Assembly (NCBI GenBank): GCA_027943335.1
Contig: BSBK01006436.1
Span: 248,001 to 312,000, forward strand
Length of the DNA: 64,000 nt
Reading direction: 5' to 3'
Source: Chamaecyparis obtusa
Lineage: Eukaryota > Streptophyta > Pinopsida > Cupressales > Cupressaceae
Below the pieces are notes generated by a model. That model was given only the letters and a program-made list of their open reading frames with translations, was not told the DNA's origin and made no database searches. How positions within the stretch are numbered: position 1 is the stretch's first letter; each line of letters begins with the position of its first letter. This document shows, one piece after another, positions 45,300-57,742 of the stretch. Made by a program: the position numbers and the translations under genes.

Positions 45300-47156
45300 A
45301 TGGTGGAAACTAGAGCTTCCTCTCACAAGAAATCTGGAGAAGTATCACATACTTTACCTATAACCACTCTCTAAGATCCAACTCTTGAGCAACTCTACAA
45401 TTCTGGTCTTTACAAAGACGACGGTCTTAGCAACCTTTGATTGAAATCTAGTTACATTCCTCCTTCATCAACTCATGGAGGTAATCAACAAACTCCTCCT
45501 CAATCTATCCCAGGGAAAACTCCTACCATGTCTCAAGCAGGGACAAACTTTGGCTCTCAAAGAGCTCAATCTCAACATGGTGCAGATCAGGAACCCACAC
45601 TTGAAGAAATTGCTCAATATCAAAATGATGATAATTTCAAAAGAATGATGAAGCATTTCTTGAAAGAAGATAGAGAAGCATACTTTTTACAATTAGCTCA
45701 CCAAGGAGCTAAACTTCCCCCCAACTTTAATGTTGAAGATATCATTACGCATGAGGAAGAAACTCCACTTATAGCTATGATGAAATAGATGCATGCCATG
45801 CAAGTCAAACTTAATAACCTTGAGAAAGAAAAGGAACCCAAGGAGTTCTCCATGGAGGCTCTATGTCCTTTTCCATTTGACAAAGACTTGTACATGCCAC
45901 CATTCTCGAAAAGAGTGGAGATGCCAAAATATGATAAGTATGATGGACACTCTAATCCTCAAGATCATGTCAGAGAATTCTATATGCAATCTATGGAATT
46001 CATGCATGAACCAACCTATCTGATGCATCTCTTTCCTTGATCTCTGGGAGGGGCAGCCATTCATTGGTTCTCTAGATTTCCTTCTACTATCAAAACTTTT
46101 GAGGAGTTGATCAAATTGTTCTATCAGCAATACTCCTACAACATTCAACATCCAGTCACCATGATCGATATCCACAATCTCAAACAATATCTAGGACAAG
46201 CATTCCTGACATTTCTCAAGCGATGGAGGAAGAAATTCTCTCTATATGCTAGGCATATTCCAGAAACTGAGAAACTGGAAATCTTCATCAATAATCTTGT
46301 CCCAAAGATCAACTACCCGTTACAAATGCAAGATCATACATCTTTTGATAAAATGGTAGACAATGCGATCAAAATTGAAAAAGTACTTGTGAAAAAAGGA
46401 GACATCACACTTCAAAAGGACAAGTATGAATCAGGATCCAATTCTAAAGATAAGAACAAAAACTGGAACAGGAATAAAGGCATTGTCATAGATGGTGTTG
46501 TTGATACTATCTAGGCCCCATCAAAGGCACTAGCTTTCAATCTAACTATTGGTACCCAAGCCATCAAAGCCTCAGAACAAAAGGTGTCTAAATCATCTCA
46601 AAAGAAACCAGAATACAAATCTTGGTCCGCTGATAATAAACAAAAGTTCACTCCTCTGGGAGAATCTTTAGAATCAGCTATGAGAACTCTGTTGGCTAAT
46701 AACATCATCTCTTTTCCTAAGATCTGAAAATCTGATCCTGATCCTAAACCAAAATGGTGGAGAGAGAATGAATTCTGTGATTTCCATCGAGGTAAAGGTC
46801 ACAAAACTAATAATTGCTTACACTTGAAACATACTATTCAAGATCTAATTGATAAGGGAGACATCACAATTGACAATCATAAGAGCAATAATGATCATAC
46901 AGCATTCACATAACCATTTTTGAAACATGGTCAAGAATTTTCATCTTCTCAGCCTAATATGGGGGCAAAGGTCAATTATGCTTACCCTGGAAATAATGTT
47001 GTTATCAATATGGTTGAACCTTGTCTCTCTGAGCATTGCAATGTCATCACAATTGTGTGAAGAGATAGAGATCATCCTTCAGCTAATGCAATTACACAAT
47101 CACAAGCTCAGGCACATCTGAATGGACAAATTCTAGATTCATCAAGTGTCCCTAAG
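45300..47156 (+). pseudogene. Gag of C
   Basis: ATG 45300 opens MVETRASSHKKSGE, matching B. The capsid core has ALCPFPFDKDLYMPPF, MPKYDKYDGHSNPQDH and YLGQAFLTFLKRWRKKF. The knuckle CDFHRGKGHKTNNC (CX2HX4HX4C) lies near 46777-46818. Frame is kept throughout. Stops are at 45372 (TAA), 45438 (TGA), 45786 (TAG), 46038 (TGA), 46512 (TAG), 46725 (TGA), 46911 (TAA) and 47058 (TGA). TAG 45786 replaces a Gln present in B, and TGA 46038 an Arg (CGA). Gag continues into pol without a frame change. Confidence 0.9.
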
Positions 47157-48059
47157 ATGCCCTTCAATCTTTCTTCCACTTCCAAACAGAAGGCTACTTC
47201 TAAATCTTCCAATCCTAAAGATACAAGGTCAACATCTTATAGCATTTCTCAACAACTCCAACACACTAATGCAAAAATCTCCATTTTTGAGTTGCTTCAG
47301 ATATCCCTAGCTCATAGAGCTATTCTGGACAAAGCTTTGCTCGGATCTAATGTTCCTAATGACCTTGATTTAGACAGGTTCTAGACTATGGTTGGACATC
47401 TTACGTCTCCACATTATATATCCTTTTCAAAGGAAGATGACAACTCCTTGAGTCACCCACATAACTAGCCCTTGCATATAGAAGTCTTGATCTAGAACTG
47501 TAGATTCAAATGTGTGTTGATAGATGGAGGTGCTGGTCTAAATATTTGTTCTTACAGCTTGGTCACACAATTGGGATTTTCAAAATTGGCTATTGATCCT
47601 AGAAAGAAAATAACTATAAAAGCCTATGATGAACAAGAAAGATCTTCTAAAGGCACCATTGTCTTACCTATTAGAGCAGGTCTAGTTATCAAAGATACTA
47701 TATGTCAAGTTCTTGATCTACCTTTGGCTTACAACATTCTTCTAGGGAGACCATGGATACATGAGATGAAGGCTATTCCTTCTACATTCCACCAATGCTT
47801 GAAATTTCCTTATGAAGGAGTAGAAGTCACTATGCCAGTAGACATATCCACCACTTGCAATACATTGAAGGAAAGTGCAAATAAACTTGTGCCTAATAAC
47901 AGAGAATCTTTCATTGAGCCAACTAAAGAAGCATCCACATCTAAAATTGAAGACATTGCAAAAGAGGTCAATATCAAAGAAAATGGTATGGGAGAATACA
48001 CTATAGAGCCAGTCTTATCTTTGACATCTCTCCCTATCTCACCTAAGTCTTATGGATAA
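47157..48059 (+). pseudogene. Aspartic protease of C
   Basis: Active-site region VLIDGGAGLNICSYSL (near 47510-47557), the DGG form also found in D, then KAYDEQERSSKGTIVLPI and AYNILLGRPWIHEM, the C-terminal retropepsin motif. Stops are TAG at 47382, 47466 and 47493 just before, and TAA at 48057. B lacks this segment. Confidence 0.88.
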
Positions 48060-49560
48060 TCTTTTAAACAGTCCAAACCAAATTCTAAAGAACCTGTTGA
48101 GGCATATAAAGGAAAATTTGTGGCAGAGAAAGTACCTAAACAAGAATTTGAGGAAGATGAAGATGTGCTTACATGGCTATACAAAGATGAACCTAAATCT
48201 CAAGTTGTCCAAACTAGTGAATCTATAGTATCCCAAATCCCTTCTAAGGCATATGGTCTAGGAGACAAACTAATAGCTAAGATGTGATATTTAGGTAAAG
48301 GACCTCTAGGAGTCAGAGGAGAAGGTCTTATAACACCTATTTCACACACTGGTAGGGCAAACAAAGATACTATTGGCTTAGGCTTTAAAAAGAAACCCTT
48401 CCACCTCAAAGGTAATTATTCTGATGTCATAGAGCATATCACACCAGGACAACCTCTTCTTAAGAAGGAAGAAACTGAACCATCAGATAGTGATTTAGAC
48501 AGCTCAGAACTTGTTCCTTATGAACGTTTGCCTAAAGAAATCAAAGACCTTCTTGATGATAAAGATGATCCAATCAAAAGAATTAATGTAGTAGAAACAA
48601 ATGAACTAGCTAATCTCAAAAATAATAGAGAAGAGGAAGGTGGTAGTTATTCTGAGATAGATTCTCATGAGTATGAATTCAAATCAAAATCTGAGGGTAA
48701 CCCTTCTTGGGGTATTCATCCTAACTTTACTCATGCTCTCAAATTTCCTAGAGGCATAGATGAAGAATATAATGACTATGAATGGGGAGCCATTCCAAAA
48801 GAAGATGAGATTATTATAGAGAAACATGTTGATGTCATTCACCACTATGCACCTGAACCCAACGTAAGTCTAGAGCAAAATGATGAACCTATCGAGTCTG
48901 ATCCACCTATGGCTAAATTGGACTCCCACAATGACATTGAGCCTGTTCATGAATTGAATGTCTTAAGTTGTAATATCACCTTTGAACTCAAGTGTTAGGT
49001 TAGGACCAATGATGACAGATCCATAACCATAAACACTATCTCCCAATCTTTCCCCACTTTGACTATCCAATATCTAGACCTTATTGATCAAACATCCACA
49101 AATCCAAGCCATGGTATTTATACCTTCCCGAATGACTATGCCCTTTCTTGCTACCTCAATGCAATTGAGCCTATGAGGACTTCCATCAGTGAACCAAGCA
49201 TTAGCATGATAGAGTCGTACATCAAGTATCTTAGTCAAAAAAATAAGAATAAGAATAAAAAGAAAAGGAGTTCTGAGGGTGAAAACCACTTTGTGGTAGT
49301 CTCAGAACCTACAAAAGTAAAAATAAAAGATGTATCTAAAGGTGAAAACCTCTCTGAGGCACCTAAGGATGAGATATTTGATGTCCTTCTGAGTCATTTA
49401 CAGGACAGATCTCTAGTTCTAATTGAACCCACACAATCTATCAATTTCGGAACAACAGAGGAACCACAGTTGATCCATGTGGCACAATCTTTATCAGAAG
49501 AAGAGAAACAAAAATTTACTACATTCCTAATAGAAAAGAAGATCAAATTTGCATGGAAAT
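48060..49560 (+). pseudogene. G-patch and linker of C pol
   Basis: The G-patch runs from KLIAKM, TGA at 48285 (Gly in B and D), then YLGKGPLGVRGEG and TIGLGFKKK (about 48270-48395). An acidic linker (NDYEWGAIPKEDE) and a lysine-rich stretch (KNKNKNKKKRSSEGE) follow. One further stop, TAG 48996. The G-patch is a glycine-rich nucleic-acid-binding motif also known next to some retroviral proteases. Confidence 0.8.
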
Positions 49561-50929
49561 ATTTAGATATGTCAGGGTTGGATCCTAATCTTATAATGCA
49601 TCATTTATCTATAGCTCCAAATGTCAAACCTGTCAAGCAAAAATTGAGAAAGATGCATCCTCATGTTACACTCTTGGTAAATGTTGAATTAGAGAAGCTC
49701 CTAAAAGCCAAATTCATCCAAGTTATTGACTATGCAGAATGGATCTCTAATATTGTACCTATTTCAAAACTAGATAAATCAATTAGAGTGTGCATAGATT
49801 TTAGAGATGTAAATAGAGCATGCCCTAAGGATGATTTTCCACTACCTAACATTGATATGATAGTGGACATGACTGCAGGCTTTGAGATGTATTCTTTAAT
49901 GGATGGTTTTTCTAGATATAATCAAATAAAAATTGCTCCAAAGGATCAAGAGAAAACTACTTTTACATGTGCATGGGGCACCTTCTATTGGAATGTCATG
50001 CCATTTGGGCTTAAAAATGTTAGTGCTACATATCAAAGGGCCATGACATCTATTTTTCATGACATGATGCATAGGACTATGGAGGATTATGTTGATGATA
50101 CTTTAGCAAAATCTATGATTAGAGCTGAACATCTAAATGACTTGAGCAAGATACTAGACAGAATGGAAAAATTTAGTCTCAGACCAACTCCTAAGAAGTG
50201 TGCTTTTGGTGTCACTTCTAGAAAGCTCTTAGGATACATAGTTTCAAAGAAGGGCATTGAATTTGATCTAGCTAAAGTGAAGGCTATCATGGAAATGCAA
50301 CCTCCAAAGAATATCAATCAAATGAGGACATTGTAAGGAAGAGTTCAATCTATCAGAAGATTCATATCATAGCTAGTGGACATATCACAACCTTTTACAA
50401 AAACATTACATAAAGGTGTGACCTTTGCATGGAATGAAGAATGTGAGAACAACTTTAACCATATCAATAAGTATCTATCAAATCCACCTATCTTGATGCC
50501 TCCCATTCTAGGGAAGCCTTTGATCTTATATGTCTCCACAACAGATACATCACTGGGGGCATTGCTAGCACAACATGATGAAAACAAAAAGGAAAGAGCT
50601 ATATACTATATCAGTAGAACATTGGTTGCATATGAGAAGAACTATTCGATGATTGAGAAAGCTTGTCTAGCTATGATCTTTACATCATAGAAACTGAGAC
50701 ATTACATGTTATCTCATACCACACATTTGGTAGCCAAGATTGATCCACTCAAATACCTACTAAGCAAAGCTACCCTCACAGGTAGATTAGCCAAATGGAT
50801 CATGCTCTTAAGTGAATTTGACATTGAATATGTTGAGAGAAAATTTATTAAAGGATAGGTTATTATTGATCAACTAGCAGATGCACCTATGATTGATGAT
50901 ACACCAATGCAAATGGAATTTTCAGATTC
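49561..50929 (+). pseudogene. Reverse transcriptase and Ty3-type RNase H of C
   Basis: RT motifs are SGLDPNLIMHHLSIAP, KPVKQKLRKMHP, CIDFRDVNRACPKDD, YSLMDGFSRYNQI, MPFGLKNVSATYQRA and EDYVDD (YVDD at 50088-50099). The RNase H part has TFAWNEECENNF, AIYYISRTLVAYEKNYS and DPLKYLLSKATLTGRLAKW. Stops are TAA 50334 and TAG 50370, 50688 and 50856. No frameshift. Confidence 0.92.
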
Positions 50930-51269
50930 CTCTATCATGACTCTTTCTTCTAGAGAATGGCAGTTATTCTTTGATGGCTCCTATACATAGAATGGATCAA
51001 GAGTAGGCATATTGTTCATAACTCCTCAAGGATACTCCATACCTAAAGCATTCAGATGAAAGTTCCCTTGCACAAACAATATTATAAAATATGAAGCCCT
51101 TTTGAATGGTATGAAAATAGCGATTGAATGGAGAGTAACAGAGCTACACATTCATGGAGACTCTCAACTTGTTATCCATCAAGTCAATGATGTGTACCAA
51201 ACTAAAGATGAAAATCTCATTCCTTACAAGAGAATGGTAGATGATCTAAAGACGTATTTCCTATCTATC
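50930..51269 (+). pseudogene. Second RNase H of C, part before insertion E
   Basis: LFFDGSYT, TAG 50988, NGSRVGILFITPQG, then TGA 51057 and NNIIKYEALLNG, where B and D have VEYEAL, so the catalytic Glu is Lys. GDSQLVIHQVNDVYQ is kept. Cut at 51269 by E. Confidence 0.88.
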
Positions 51270-51625
51270 TGTTGTTTAACAATTTGTCCTCCCATTAGAT
51301 TTATTATCTCTGACTCTTCTTAACACCCAAGGTGAGAGAACAAAAGGATGTCACCAATAAATGGGTCAGTGTATGTTTACAATCACTACCCTCTGAATTA
51401 ATAGGTACAACTCCCTAATTGTGTTTGATCTTCAATGAATGTGTCTTTTTATTGATCATCAGATTATTCCTTATGTGTTTTAACCAAATTGTTTATAGGC
51501 ATAAACAATTCAGGCAAGGATAAAAGTGGATAACCTATAATCCCCAATGGAATGTTGATCACAGATTATCATGAAGTTTATCTTCTAACCTAACCTATCT
51601 ATTCTAAGAATGCATATCCTACTAA

Positions 51626-51889
51626 TAAGAATAGAAGTAGAATCATACATAGACAGCAAATAGAATTGCTTATGCTGCAACTATAACATGAAATGGAATT
51701 CAAGTAAGAATTACAGTTCTATATATCATTGTACTTTCTATTCAGATGCATCTAAATAACAGGATGAATAGGAGAAGAATCATACATGAAAAGGTAAATA
51801 GAATTACTTTCACTGCAATTATTGACATGAAATGGAATTCAATAAGCAATTACAGCTTCATATATAACTGTTATGTCTATTCACATGCA
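51626..51889. repeat. Diverged tandem pair in E
   Basis: Two copies with period 137: aatcatacat at 51641 and 51778, then atgaaatggaattcaa and tctattca in each. Clearly diverged. Confidence 0.65.
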
Positions 51890-52664
51890 AAAATGACAAC
51901 TACTAGTACAACAAACATGAAAATAGCTAAGTAAATGGAATCGCTCTTGCTACAATTGAAAGTTTTCCGACCCTTTCATTCATTTTCTTCATAGTATTTA
52001 TAGAGTTTACATACAATGCTTACTGGAAATGATTCAACTTCCAGAATTCAAAAAGACAAGGCATAAAGAGAGAACATCTCGATGATAGAATTTGAAAAGC
52101 CAATCACTGACATGGGAATAAGGAAAGACATTATAACTGTGACACTTTGATTTGAGTCCTTCATCTTCTCTTTAATAGCATCTGTCAAGTCAAATCCATT
52201 GGGCTTCTTGGAGTCGAACTATCTTTCAAACAATAGTCAATCCGATCTACAATTGCATTCAACCTTCTTTAAATGTCTCAAAAATATTTGGCATGATCTT
52301 ATAGCTTTATCACTACCACCACCTGTGGCAACCCATGTTGCATCTACTAGACCACAAGCTACAACATACAACATTGTTAGGATTATATTCTTTATTCTTT
52401 TCCTACCCGTGACCTCAGTCGAGAGATCTATCATCAATATTCCCCTTAGTTCTTAGTCACCTTCGACTTACTCATTTATGACAATTGAAATTCCTATCTT
52501 TTGATCATCTTCTCAAGCAAGAATATAAGCTCCATTGGATTACGTCGACTTTTAATCTCTTTATTTTTCTTAAGTCTCGAGTCCCACCTGACAAGTTTCT
52601 CATCAGACAGTGATTCTCAACCAATCAAAAGCCTCCAACTGTGCACCCCTGTCAATGGACTCAT

Positions 52665-52713
52665 GTTGTCACATGATCACATGGCTCTTTTTTAATTTAT
52701 GCGATCATGCAAC
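52665..52713. repeat. Hairpin 1 in E
   Basis: GTTGTCACATGATCACATGG faces GCGATCATGCAAC; decayed cassette. Confidence 0.65.
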
Positions 52714-52920
52714 CACTCTTTCCACATGGCAGTGTCTCACCATACCACACCATATAGATATTTTTTCCGCAATGGAGAAGTTGTCCCACCGTATTTCCAC
52801 CTGTCATTTTATGTGCGCGGGTTCCTTTTTGACTTAAGGCACATGTTAATTTGGTCACTTAAATAATAATCAACTTTTCTTTTATCACAAAACTTCAGGT
52901 TTGGACTTATAACTTTTCAT

Positions 52921-52968
52921 TGTTGCATGATCACATGGTATTTGTTTAATTCTTGCGATCATGTGACC
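52921..52968. repeat. Hairpin 2 in E
   Basis: TGTTGCATGATCACATGG faces GCGATCATGTGACC. Confidence 0.65.
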
Positions 52969-53052
52969 ACTTCATCATTGGTACACATGGACTCCACTAT
53001 TGGCATACGTGGGTTGCACTGTTGGCATATGTGAGTCCCAGCAGACTTCATT

Positions 53053-53097
53053 GTCGCATGATCGCATGGTATTTTTTACCTCACGCGATCATGCGAC
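53053..53097. repeat. Hairpin 3 in E
   Basis: GTCGCATGATCGC (53053-53065) and GCGATCATGCGAC (53085-53097) are perfect 13-bp inverted arms with a 19-nt loop; each arm contains GATC and is itself partly palindromic. Confidence 0.8.
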
Positions 53098-53946
53098 TGC
53101 TCTGTTACACTGAAAAAGGCAAAGCCTGAATTCAACAAAATCTTACCCAATTGCATATTCACCATTTTCAATCATTTTCTTGATCTCTTCGAATCTTTCT
53201 CAATCTTTTGTCCGCATCATTATACAAATTATACTCATTAAACACATGCTCGAGGGCAAGAAGAATATAATACATATGATAGACTGTTTGGTATGCTTTG
53301 TAAAATATGATACAGTGATTGAGCTCTTCAGCATCATAGGATTTTCAAATGCAGTCATGTGCTAAGATTTTAATTTTCTCATCATCATTATTTATATAAT
53401 ATATGCCAGACTGTAATCTTTGGAATGCTGCATCTTTGTTACAATCATAGGGAACTCTTGTTGACTAATGATCAAATGATGACTGGATTATGGACCGAAT
53501 TTTCACCATTCAATTTATTTCATTTTCAAAAGAGACTGGATACAATTTGATCTTTGACTTCCTTGAATTCAAAGAATTGAATCCTTGATCTTGCACACTA
53601 TTTTTATTGCACTCCATGAAGTACTTTGAAAACAACTGACTGTGCATAATCTGAGAATGGCCACATGATGTTTCCAGATGAATCCATATGATTTCCACCA
53701 TCATCCTGCTTGAAAAAGATCATTAATTAGAGCACCAAGTCTTTGCCAGGTTAGGATCTACAACCTACCCAAAATGAAGAGATTTTAACACAACCCACCC
53801 AGCTTGAAACAAGGAGCAATTGCAGGGATACCTGGTAAAGACCTCCTATCCTAGAGAGAAGCTAGACCTAGATACTAACAAAACAGACCTGACTTGACTC
53901 TGACATTGTCAAAAAAATGGGTGACTGAAAGTCAAGCAACACTATC

Positions 53947-54020
53947 ACATTTGAGCAAATACCTAGAATGGAGAATAAGTTTTCCAATGTAATGGCAATA
54001 TTATCTACTTTATTACAGTA
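53947..54020 (+). pseudogene. Second RNase H of C, part after E
   Basis: Reads TFEQIPRMENKFSNVMA, matching B (TFEKIPRSENKVTDAMA), with the D of TDAMA replaced. TAG 54019 at a Gln follows. Confidence 0.8.
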
Positions 54021-55383
54021 GCCTGAACATGAGCTATGCTATGAGTTCCTAGTGGAAGCACTATCTTATCCCGCATATGATTCCCCTGAAACCCGCATGA
54101 TCTGCACTGTTATTGGTCATGATTCATCTAGATACCAAAACCTATTTTCCTATCTCCAAGACCAAATCATTCCCGATACCTTCAACCACCATGAAAAGAG
54201 GTACCTTATCTATAATGCCTCCCAATATGTCATCATTGGTCACGATCTGTACAAATGAGGTCTAGATGGTACACTACTTAGATGTTTAGAGCGGAAAGAG
54301 TCTCAATGTGCATTAGAGGAAGTCCATGATGGTATTTGTGGTTCACACTTGAACAGTTTAACACTAGCTCAAAAACTTATTAGGGCTGGATACTATAGGC
54401 CCGAAATGGAGAAAGAGTCTATCAAGTTTGCTAAGAATTGTCAAAAGTGTCAAGTGCATGGAAACTTAATTCATGCTCTAGGGAGAGATCTAATTCCCTT
54501 TACTACACAATGGCCTTTTCACCAATGGGCATTTGATCTTATAGGAGCTATACATCCTCATTCTTCTAATGGACATACCCATATAATCGCAGCTATAGAT
54601 TATTTTACAAAATGGGTAGAAGCAGTCCCTTTGACACAAGCAACTGGAAAACAAATATCTATGTTCATATTGAACTATATCATATGCAAATATGGGATAC
54701 CTCATTCCATAATCACAGATAATGGTGGACAATTTAAGAACAAAGACTTAGATGATCTATGTGCCAAATTCAAGATTACACAACATTGGTCATCTATTTA
54801 CTATCCTCAAGGGAGTGGAGAGGCAAAGGCTTCTAACAAGAATCTATTGAAAATCTTGCACCGTACAGTTAAAAAAATAGGAAGAGACTGGCATATCATG
54901 ATCAATCCAGCTCTCTGGGCCTACAGAACAAGTATCAGAACACCTACTGGGGCTACACCTTTCACTTTAGTTTATGGGTCTGAAGCAGTACTATCTATTA
55001 AGGTTGAAATCCCATCACTAAGAATCAAAATGCATGGTCTGGTAACTGATGATGACTATAGAGTATCTAGGTTGCAAGAACTTGAACTACTAGATGAGCA
55101 TAGACAAGTAGCGTATGATCATCTCAGAGTATATCAAAAGAGAATGTCTAGAGGTTACAACAAGAAAGTTAAACACAGAGAATTTTAGGTTGGTGATCTA
55201 GTCTTGAGAGAGAATCCTAAAAATCAATCACGAGAACGTAAGGGGAAGTTTGAACCCAACTGGTTGGGTCCCTTTGTAATCATTACTACTTTTGGCTCTG
55301 GTGCCTATCAACTCTCAACGACTGAAGGAGAATAGCTCTGAGAACCAATCAACATTCTCCATCTAAAGAAATTCCATGCCTAA
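54021..55383 (+). pseudogene. Integrase of C, catalytic Glu lost
   Basis: Zinc region VHDGICGSHLNS and KNCQKCQVHGN. The core has AAIDYFTKWVEA and TDNGGQFKNKDL (both Asp kept), then QGSGEAKASNKN where B has GNGQAEASNKN, so the catalytic Glu is Lys. The C-terminal part runs from LQELELLDEHRQ through VGDLVLRENPKN to LKKFHA, TAA 55381. Stops are TGA 54256 (usual CGA), TAG 55186 and 55333 (usual CAG) and TGA 55339 (CGA in B). No frameshift. Confidence 0.92.
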
Positions 55384-57728
55384 GGCATTCAGTCTATGGT
55401 AAAATGTCCTAAAAAAATTAGAAAAATTAGAAAAAGTCCTGAAAAAATGAACATCTTGGTGTAAACCTAGCAATAGGCACCTTGATGATTCACAAAAAAA
55501 ATCAAAAATATCAAAAGTACAAAAAAAATTAAGAAAAAATGAAAAAATACAAAAAAAATGAGAAAAAGAAAAAAGTGCCTTGGTGAAAACCTAGAAATAG
55601 GTGCCTTGGTAGCAAAAATAGAATCTCTACCAAGATGGTGAAAACTCGAAAAATGGATGCCACTTGTTTCAAAATGCTCCATCTATCAGTGCAATCTTGG
55701 TCTTTCCCAACTTTCAGTCTTGTTTTAGTTTGTACATAGCTCTCGGTGTGTTTCTGCATCCCTATTTTCAATAAGTCAGTTTGTACACCAATCAACTTAA
55801 GCATCTGTACCCTATCAATGTTAAAATTTGGGGGCAATCAATGTCATATCCTATGGTCTCCAATGTATTTGAGACGTGTCATATCCAGTCAAGGTCCTTT
55901 GCAGCCTCATCTGAATCAGTCAGTCAGTCTCCTCTCTAGAAAGGATTTTGCATCTACAACAATGCAATCAAACATCAAACACAAACTTAAAACAATCTAT
56001 GCTTTTTACATGCTTTTATCTCCTTGTATGCTTATTGATTCGCATTGAGATTTTTCCATATTATGTCCCTTCGAGCTCTTTGATGATGTCCTTTACAAGA
56101 TTTAGAGAGTGATGACTGGGGGCATAAGCTTTTCTTGTCTTTTTCTTGTATGTGAAAATCTAACAACTTTGGAAATTCTGGATTGAAATGGTGTCCGATT
56201 GTAAGAGCCTCTATCTTGAATTGGATGGCCATGCGTACCTCAACCATTGATACCCAAAAAATTCAAGGAAGTTTGATCTAACTATTATCTTTTGAGTGAG
56301 TTCTTTCTCCTATTGTGAAATGGGATCTTACCTAAGGATGTGAACGATAAAGGGTCACTACAAGTAATTCACATTGGATTTAGAATGATCTCTTGACTGT
56401 TTGATGTGTTTATAATGCAAGGCATATTCAGGTCATCATGATGTTTATGTTTTGATGCTTATACAAATTGCTATATCAAAATGGACATGATATTCAAGTC
56501 ATCCTGGTGTTTGTGCCTTGGTGCTTATATCTAATCTGACATTTCGAAAACAAAATCAATATTCATATATCCATGGTTTCCTAATCAGTGGGTGTTGTAT
56601 TGATTCCTACGCATAAAAATCGATATTCATATGTCTATGGTTTCATAACTAGTGGGTATTGTATTGATTTATCCAGTTACCTAAAAGTTTAATGATAACA
56701 AATCGACACATGATCAATGACTAGGTCCTAGGTCATAGGTTTGCATTTCATTCTACATTTCATTTTGCACTTTGCATAATCTCACAAATTGCTTGCACAC
56801 TTAAATGATTCTTCAAAAACAAAAGTGCTAAACATGACTACAAGAGCTGAATCTTACATGAAGGTTCCTCCAACAAAATAGCAAGTAGAATCCTTTTTCG
56901 AGATCAAAATCAAAATCTACGATCATTCATATTATTCACTACTTGCATAATCAACCTTCATTCATCACATAAATCTAGTATTCAACTTAATTGATTATCT
57001 TCCATCAAACTATCAAAATTTCAACTTGGTCAACTATGGTCAACTCATGGTTTAACCTAGTCAAACTTGGTCTTCTAGACCTCCAAACGATGTAGAATGT
57101 GTTCTCGAACATGTATAACCACTTCTTAAATCAATTAACATGCTTTTGAACTATCAACACTGACTTTTCTTGTCAAATTTCAATTTTAATCCTGAAGTGG
57201 GCATGGTATTGCACATCATTCAAAGTCTATAATCTAAAGTTGAAATCATATCTTTCCTCAGTAATCAAAACAACAACCACATCTAGTTGTTGATTCATCA
57301 AAAAGACCTCATCACTTGGGGCAAATCAATAATCGCTTGGGGCATATCAGATTCATCAAGATCCATATCAATCTGGTATTCTCTTAATCTTGTAAATTGT
57401 ATCAGTTTTTGCAACTGTCAGTTCAATTGTGTTATTTCCTTGGTTCTTCAGAAACTGAAGGGTTCAGATGTGATACCAATGTGATTCAATATAAGGACAA
57501 TCGGGTCTGGAATCAGTCACTCACTTCTTCACAATCATAAGGTTTAGAATCAGGTGTTTTGACACTTTTTCGCAATCATCGGTTCATTGTTGTTATAGTT
57601 AACATTATCTTTGGTCATTCAAGACCTATTATCTTTATATCAAATTTCATATCAATATCAACTTCAAACATCAGTTTCAACATCATACATAGACTGTCTT
57701 TGAACCATTGCGCTTCGCACAACAATTC
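55384..57728 (+). other. 3' non-coding region of C
   Basis: Colinear with B. Three AAAACCT/AAACC...GGCACC-type motifs lie at about 55458, 55585 and 55638 in an A-rich tract. Nothing coding. Confidence 0.7.
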
Positions 57729-57742
57729 AAAGAGGGGCAAAA
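57729..57742 (+). other. Polypurine tract of C
   Basis: AAAGAGGGGCAAAA directly before the 3' LTR, identical to B. Confidence 0.88.

Larger units (their letters stand above)
51270..53941. mobile_element. Non-coding TG...CA insertion E in C RNase H
   Basis: 2672 bp with perfect TSD ctatc (51265-51269, 53942-53946). It starts tgttgtttaac and ends caagcaaca. Removing E and one ctatc restores the C frame. No LTR pair, primer site or coding domain is seen. It has three GTCGCATGATCGC-type hairpins and a 137-bp period tandem pair. It resembles F in size, ends and hairpins but the end sequences differ. A solo large LTR or non-autonomous LTR element; orientation unknown. Confidence 0.82.
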
